DNA from: Lachnospiraceae bacterium
GTDB lineage: Bacteria; Bacillota; Clostridia; Lachnospirales; Lachnospiraceae
NCBI GenBank assembly: GCA_022510705.1
Contig: JAFLSX010000022.1
Span: 1-36,470, forward strand
Reading direction: 5' to 3'
Length of the DNA stretch: 36,470 nucleotides
Of the stretch, positions 32,282-36,470 are shown piece after piece. The notes below the pieces were generated by a model. The model was not told where the DNA came from. It made no database searches and saw only the letters and a list, made by a program, of their open reading frames with translations. How positions within the stretch are numbered: the first letter of the stretch is position 1; every line of letters begins with the position of its first letter. The position numbers and the translations under genes are program-made.

Positions 32282-33588
32282 GCTTGCTTAAGTCTGATAA
32301 TGGTGTTTTCAAGCACCTCAAAATAATTTTCAAAAGTTTTTTTACAACAGCCCGGATCTTCGATGACGATACCGTCTGCCAGCAGTCCGGTCAGAGCAAA
32401 ACCCATGGCGAGTCGGTGGTCGTCGTGGGTTTTTATATTTGCGGGACGGGGCGTTCCGGGGTGGATGGTGATCCCGTCGGCAAGCAGTTCGTAAGCAATA
32501 CCCATAGCTTCAAGATTTTCGGCAATAGCGGCAAGACGGTCACTCTCCTGATGGCGGATGTGCCCGATACCGGTAATACTGACAGGACCGCTCGCAAAAG
32601 GCGCAATGGCGGCAAGGGTGATCGCCTGATCCGAGCAGGCGGACATATCCACGCTGATGCCATGAAGCCTGCCTGTGCCGGGACCGGTCAGGCAGATGCC
32701 CTCTTCGGTGTCTGTCAGGCTGCAACCCATCTGTTCTAAGATGTGTAAAAATGCCGTATCCCCTTGCAGGGAGGGTTCATGCACGCCCGCCACTGTGACA
32801 GAAATGCCTAATATGGCGGCAAGCCCGTAAAAATAGCAGGCAGCGGAAATATCCGGTTCCACCGGATAGGAAAGCGCCTGATAGTGCTGTCCGGCAGGAA
32901 CCGTATACCTGCCGGGAGCCTGTGAATCCACTCTCACGCCAAACTGCGCCATCATCTTCTTGGTCATCTCGATATATGCCATGCCGTGAGTGCCTTCCGT
33001 CTCGATGGTAAAATCCTCGGGCGAGAGTGCGGCGGCAATTAAAAGCGCGCTTAAGAACTGGCTGCTGGCGTCAATGTTGATGCGGATATTCTGCTTGCCA
33101 AAGCCGTGTCCTTTCAGAGTAAAGGGGAAATACCCTTCCCTTTCCTCAAAAGAGATTTCACAGCCAAGTTCTGCTAAAGAGGCCAGTAAAGGAGCCATGG
33201 GCCGTTTGCGCATCTGTTCGGAGGCATCCATATGGAAAGTTCCTTCCAAAACGCCCAGACTGGCGCTTAAGAAACGGGCGGCGGTACCGGCGCTTCCTAC
33301 ATAGAGGGAAGCTTCTTCTTTCGGCAGCCTGCCACCCAGACCTTCCACCACGATGGTCTTACCGGCTTCGTCGGCAACAGCAGAGAAGCCTAAATCCTGC
33401 AGACATTTGAGAAAATGTCTGGAATCATCAGAAAACAGGGCCCCCGTCAAGGTACTTCTGCCGTCGGCCAGCATGGCTAACAGCAGTGCTCTGTTGGTAA
33501 TGCTTTTGGAGCCGGGAACATTTACGGAAACGACTTTATGAGTAAGCGCTTCTCCTGCCAGGCAGGGAACTGCATAGGTGGATTTCAT
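32278..33588 (-). CDS. aroA: 3-phosphoshikimate 1-carboxyvinyltransferase (EPSP synthase)
   Basis: A 436-residue enzyme of the shikimate pathway, converting shikimate 3-phosphate and phosphoenolpyruvate into EPSP in the cytoplasm. Seen are PGSKSITNRALLLA near the N-terminus (phosphate and PEP binding), GSAGTAARFLSA, the arginine segment MRKRPMAP, and the C-terminal DDHRLAMGFA with GCCKKTFENYF. Length is normal. A ribosome site (AAAGGATG on the minus strand) and a strong promoter precede it. It stands alone, without other aro genes, and its 3' end collides with the lipoprotein gene. Confidence 0.95.
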   Translation of the reverse strand: MKSTYAVPCLAGEALTHKVVSVNVPGSKSITNRALLLAMLADGRSTLTGALFSDDSRHFLKCLQDLGFSAVADEAGKTIVVEGLGGRLPKEEASLYVGSAGTAARFLSASLGVLEGTFHMDASEQMRKRPMAPLLASLAELGCEISFEEREGYFPFTLKGHGFGKQNIRINIDASSQFLSALLIAAALSPEDFTIETEGTHGMAYIEMTKKMMAQFGVRVDSQAPGRYTVPAGQHYQALSYPVEPDISAACYFYGLAAILGISVTVAGVHEPSLQGDTAFLHILEQMGCSLTDTEEGICLTGPGTGRLHGISVDMSACSDQAITLAAIAPFASGPVSITGIGHIRHQESDRLAAIAENLEAMGIAYELLADGITIHPGTPRPANIKTHDDHRLAMGFALTGLLADGIVIEDPGCCKKTFENYFEVLENTIIRLKQA

Positions 33589-33619
33589 GATAGGTCATCC
33601 TTTCTATAATATACATTTT

Positions 33620-33648
33620 ATACTACTGGAAAAAGGACCTGCTGTCAA
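33620..33648 (-). promoter_or_regulatory. Promoter of aroA
   Basis: On the minus strand a perfect TTGACA (33648 to 33643) is followed after 17 bases by TAGTAT (33625 to 33620), 31 bases before the aroA start codon. Confidence 0.72.
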
Positions 33649-33685
33649 AAGAATTGTAGAAAAGAATAAATTGTGTAAAAGGTAG

Positions 33686-33714
33686 TTGACAACGGAAAAA
33701 AATGGGTGTAAAAT
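33686..33714 (+). promoter_or_regulatory. Promoter of cysK
   Basis: A perfect TTGACA (33686-33691) and TAAAAT (33709-33714) are 17 bases apart. It diverges from the aroA promoter, with their -35 boxes 37 bases apart. Confidence 0.85.
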
Positions 33715-33723
33715 TTAATTCAC

Positions 33724-33753
33724 TAAAAACCTATAAAGTTAATAGGAATTAGA
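33724..33753 (+). promoter_or_regulatory. Possible CymR-type operator upstream of cysK
   Basis: The stretch beginning TAAAAACCTATAAAG and ending ATAGGAATTAGA lies over the expected transcription start. It resembles the CymR box of Firmicutes (TAAWW...C...ATMGGAATT, recalled from memory), with about one extra base in the spacer. CymR represses cysteine genes together with CysK itself, which makes the location sensible. Confidence 0.4.
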
Positions 33754-33767
33754 AGGAGAGATAAGTT

Positions 33768-34706
33768 ATGGGAAAAATATTAGAGAATGCATCACAGTTA
33801 GTAGGCAATACACCGCTGTTAAAGGTAAGCCGTTATGCGGCACAGGCGGGCGTGGATAATGCAGTGATTCTGGCAAAGCTGGAATACTTTAATCCTGCCG
33901 GAAGTGTAAAGGACAGAATTGCCCTCAATATGATAGAGAGTGCGGAGAAAGAAGGTATATTAAAGCCCGGTGCTACCATTATTGAGCCTACCAGCGGCAA
34001 TACCGGTATCGGTCTGGCCAGCGTAGCTGCAGCTAAGGGATACAAGACCATTCTGACCCTGCCGGATACCATGAGCGTGGAGAGAAGAAATATGTTAAAG
34101 GCCTATGGCGCACAGCTGGTACTGACCGAAGGCGCCAAGGGTATGAAAGGGGCCATTGCAAAAGCGGAAGAGCTGAATAAGGAAATAGAGGGGTCCGTTA
34201 TCATGGGTCAGTTTGATAATCCTCACAATCCCGAGGCGCATGAGCAGAAGACCGGACCTGAAATCTGGGAGGATACCGACGGTAAGGTAGATATTTTTGT
34301 GGCCGGTGTGGGTACCGGCGGTACCATTACCGGTGTAGGCAAATACTTAAAGAGTAAAAATCCTGCAGTTAAGATTGTGGCAGTAGAGCCTAAAGGATCA
34401 CCGGTGCTTTCCGGCGGTCAGCCCGGTCCTCATAAGCTGCAGGGTATCGGCGCCGGCTTCGTGCCGAATGTACTGGATACCGGCATCTATGATGAAATCA
34501 TTCAGGTGGGCAATGAGGATGCGTTTATAGCAGGCCGTGCGGTTGCAAGAAGCGAAGGTGTTTTGGTAGGAATTACCTCCGGCGCAGCCATCCATGCAGC
34601 CACTCTTTTGGCAAAGAGACCGGAGAATGCGGGCAAGACTATCGTAGCGCTTCTTCCGGACTCCGGTGACAGATATTTCTCCACTCCTTTGTTTGCGGAG
34701 GAATAA
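33768..34706 (+). CDS. cysK: Cysteine synthase (O-acetylserine sulfhydrylase)
   Basis: A 312-residue fold-type II PLP enzyme. The PLP lysine is Lys48 in NPAGSVKDR, the phosphate and substrate loop reads TSGNTG, and [10 protein letters not shown] binds the cofactor phosphate. It makes cysteine from O-acetylserine and sulfide in the cytoplasm. AAGGAGAG stands 7 bases before the ATG. It is a single-gene unit with its own promoter, a possible CymR-type operator and a strong terminator; no serine acetyltransferase gene is next to it. Confidence 0.95.
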   Translation: MGKILENASQLVGNTPLLKVSRYAAQAGVDNAVILAKLEYFNPAGSVKDRIALNMIESAEKEGILKPGATIIEPTSGNTGIGLASVAAAKGYKTILTLPDTMSVERRNMLKAYGAQLVLTEGAKGMKGAIAKAEELNKEIEGSVIMGQFDNPHNPEAHEQKTGPEIWEDTDGKVDIFVAGVGTGGTITGVGKYLKSKNPAVKIVAVEPKGSPVLSGGQPGPHKLQGIGAGFVPNVLDTGIYDEIIQVGNEDAFIAGRAVARSEGVLVGITSGAAIHAATLLAKRPENAGKTIVALLPDSGDRYFSTPLFAEE

Positions 34707-34757
34707 ATACAAACGGTATCAAAAGTAAAGATTGGTGTTTAAGGGATATCATAAAGA

Positions 34758-34785
34758 ACCCGGGACAGATGTTCCGGGTCTTTTT
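34758..34785 (+). terminator. Rho-independent terminator after cysK
   Basis: ACCCGGGA (34758-34765) pairs with TTCCGGGT (34772-34779, one G-T wobble) around CAGATG, followed by CTTTTT. Confidence 0.88.
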
Positions 34786-34868
34786 CTGCGGCATACTATT
34801 TATTTTTCATAGGATGGTATGGTATTATAAAACTATATAAAAAAACAGAAGCAAAACAAGGTGGATTG

Positions 34869-36371
34869 ATGAAAAAATTTTTATGGAAATGTATGGGAAT
34901 AGTCATGGCAGCGGCATTTATTGCAGGCTGTGCGGATGCAAAACCTACGGAATCAACGAAGCCGCAGACATCCTCTATGGAAACTATGGAGGAGAATATT
35001 CAGACCGAGCAGACAGAGATGGAAATACCCTCTGTATATGAAAGTTTTGGGATAAAAGAGCATGATATAGAAATATTCCGCACCGAAGTGTCGAAAAATG
35101 TAGAATTGCCGATCATCAACGTCATCACCGGCGGGGAGGAAATTCTCTCCCGGGAGGAATATGTCAGCTGTGCAGTGGATGTCTTCAACTGCGAGGAGTC
35201 TCAGATGATAGAAGGAGCTCTTGCGGGAATCAGGGTGCGCGGAAATTCCAGTGCATACTACGGTGATGTGGACCAGATACGCAAGAATACCGTACCTTAC
35301 CGAATCAAATTTGACTCTAAAACCAATCTTCTTGGCATGAACGATGGTGCAGAGTGCAAAAGCTGGGTGCTGTTAAAAAGTGACGGAGACCTGATCCGTA
35401 ATGACATAGCTTTCCGTTTTGGCAGAACGATCATCGGAGACAATGCCTACTGCTCAGATGCCCGGTTTGTGCATCTGTACGTCAACAATGAGTTTCAGGG
35501 TGTATATCTGCTGTGTGAGCAGTGCCAGATTAACAAAAACCGTGTGGACATCACGGAACCCGAGGAGGGGTATACCGGCACGGATATCGGTTACTATTTT
35601 GAACTGGACAATTATACGTGGGCTGAGCCGGACAATCCCTTCATAAGGATGGATTACGGAGGATATGCGGTTACGGACATAGAGGGAGAGACCAGAGAGT
35701 TTGTGCCTGCGGAATATTCCATAAAAAATGATGTGTATACGCAGGAACAGATTGACTTTGCAGACAAGTATTTAAACAATGTGTTTGAAATTGTGTATCG
35801 GGCATGTGAAAAGGGCGAATATCTGACCTTTGACGAAAATTATGACCTTGTGGAAAGCGGATTTGACAATGCCGAAGATACGGTGAGAGCGGTGATGGAT
35901 GTGCAGTCCGTTGTGGATATGTATCTGCTATATGAAATCGTCCATGATTACGACTGTGGCGAGGGCAGTTTTTATATGTGCGTGGATTTTGCAAAGGACA
36001 GTACATGTCCCAAGCTGCAATTTACCTCTCCGTGGGACTTTAACTGGGCATACGATGGCAGTACGGACAGATATTGGGCGGCAGCCTTCTGTGAGCAGTC
36101 CTTTGCGGATGAATTCGGGGACCGTTCCAATCCCTGGTTTATTGTTCTGATGAAGCAGGACTGGTTTGCGGAATTGGCGGAACAGAAGTGGACACAGCTT
36201 CAAAGCGAAGGAAAAATAGATGCCTGTATTGAGGAAGAAATCAGGCTTTTAGAAGCTTATAAGGATGACTTAAACAAGGAAAGAGAAAGCGCGGTAGACA
36301 GCGCTTATTGGGTGCTTGAGTGGATAGAAAACAGAATCGACTGGATGGATGAAACCTTTTTAAAAAAGTAA
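34869..36371 (+). CDS. CotH-kinase-like lipoprotein
   Basis: A 500-residue exported lipoprotein with lipobox IAGC at Cys21 and a Ser/Thr/Glu-rich spacer to about residue 60. The rest resembles the CotH protein-kinase family: RVRGNSS, YRIKFD, a segment SWVLLKSDGDLIRNDIAFRFG, FVHLYVNNEFQGVYLLCEQ and SPWDFNWAYDG. CotH of Bacillus is an atypical kinase of spore coat proteins; related surface forms occur in Clostridia, sometimes with dockerins. Here the WDFN segment has Asn where I recall Asp in many members. ATG 34869 has AGGTGG 4 bases upstream; the in-frame TTG at 34866 is unlikely. Substrate is unknown. Confidence 0.85.
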   Translation: MKKFLWKCMGIVMAAAFIAGCADAKPTESTKPQTSSMETMEENIQTEQTEMEIPSVYESFGIKEHDIEIFRTEVSKNVELPIINVITGGEEILSREEYVSCAVDVFNCEESQMIEGALAGIRVRGNSSAYYGDVDQIRKNTVPYRIKFDSKTNLLGMNDGAECKSWVLLKSDGDLIRNDIAFRFGRTIIGDNAYCSDARFVHLYVNNEFQGVYLLCEQCQINKNRVDITEPEEGYTGTDIGYYFELDNYTWAEPDNPFIRMDYGGYAVTDIEGETREFVPAEYSIKNDVYTQEQIDFADKYLNNVFEIVYRACEKGEYLTFDENYDLVESGFDNAEDTVRAVMDVQSVVDMYLLYEIVHDYDCGEGSFYMCVDFAKDSTCPKLQFTSPWDFNWAYDGSTDRYWAAAFCEQSFADEFGDRSNPWFIVLMKQDWFAELAEQKWTQLQSEGKIDACIEEEIRLLEAYKDDLNKERESAVDSAYWVLEWIENRIDWMDETFLKK

Positions 36372-36470
36372 AGTTATTCCCTTGATTTCCCTGTCCAGAA
36401 ATATTATCATGAGATTAATGAGCGTTAGCGAGGAAAGTATGCTTGCATATTTGACGAGCGGCGAATGTTG
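36372..36470. other. Non-coding end with a short palindrome
   Basis: After the CotH-like gene the sequence holds GAGCGTTAGCGAGG and then AAGTATGC TT GCATATTT, a near-perfect palindrome (one G-T pair), followed by GACGAGCGGCGAA. An ATG at 36409 or 36418 opens a frame to the window end, but no ribosome site supports a gene. It may be part of a dispersed repeat or a terminator-like structure. Confidence 0.3.

Noticed and set aside
32284..32739. 151-codon plus-strand frame inside aroA
   Set aside because: aroA on the minus strand is certain from its motifs; this frame is its shadow.
1..36470. CRISPR arrays, tRNA or rRNA genes, insertion sequences
   Set aside because: No regularly spaced repeats with spacers, no tRNA-like or rRNA-like stretches, and no transposase or terminal inverted repeats were seen.

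Overview
The window looks like a chromosomal segment of a low-to-mid GC Firmicute, most likely a Clostridia of the family Lachnospiraceae. The reasons are strong AGGAGG-type ribosome binding sites, TTGACA/TATAAT-type promoters, T-tailed hairpin terminators, short intergenic gaps, two lipoproteins with a lipobox at Cys21, a Csp-like subtilase, and the style of the GT2 family proteins. This assignment is inference from gene content; no rRNA or tRNA marker is present.

Positions 1 to about 24,630 are the downstream part of a very large plus-strand surface-polysaccharide operon that starts before the window. Genes overlap or are separated by at most about 30 bases. It holds an asparagine synthase-like end fragment, a GT4 and six GT2-type glycosyltransferases, a GalE-like SDR, a GT11 alpha-1,2-fucosyltransferase next to a GT6 (ABO-transferase family) enzyme, a Wzm/Wzt ABC exporter with a C-terminal glycan-recognition extension, and two fusion proteins (GT2 plus NodB-like deacetylase, GT2 plus pyruvyltransferase). 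It also holds a radical SAM enzyme and two tandem paralogous polytopic membrane proteins that look like GT-C type transferases. From 17.4 to 24.4 kb lies a CDP-3,6-dideoxyhexose block (RfbF, RfbG, RfbH) with a ThDP enzyme, an SDR and a GtrB-like polyprenyl-phosphate glycosyltransferase embedded in it. That combination matches the logic of CDP-yersiniose (two-carbon-branched sugar) synthesis. Two relics, a GT2 N-terminus at 1447 and a GtrA-family fragment at 24432, suggest the locus has been rearranged.

From 24.7 kb on the window holds ordinary chromosomal genes: a membrane-anchored HtrA protease behind a promoter with three 11-bp-phased direct repeats, a divergent ClpX-like AAA+ unfoldase, a Csp-like S8 protease, carbamate kinase, a lipoprotein with YD-like repeats, EPSP synthase (aroA, minus strand), cysteine synthase (cysK) with a possible CymR-type operator, and a CotH-kinase-like lipoprotein. 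Good terminators follow htrA, the clpX-like gene, the carbamate kinase gene and cysK.

Taken together, the left two thirds would build, decorate (alpha-1,2-fucose, GT6-type alpha-1,3-Gal/GalNAc, pyruvate, possibly deacetylation and a branched dideoxy sugar) and export a complex cell-surface glycan. The genes on the right serve envelope protein quality control, amino-acid metabolism and surface lipoproteins. No stretch over 300 bases lacks a gene. The longer gaps (29600-29771, 33589-33767, 34707-34868) hold the promoters and terminators listed, and 26084-26273 holds a terminator and a promoter.
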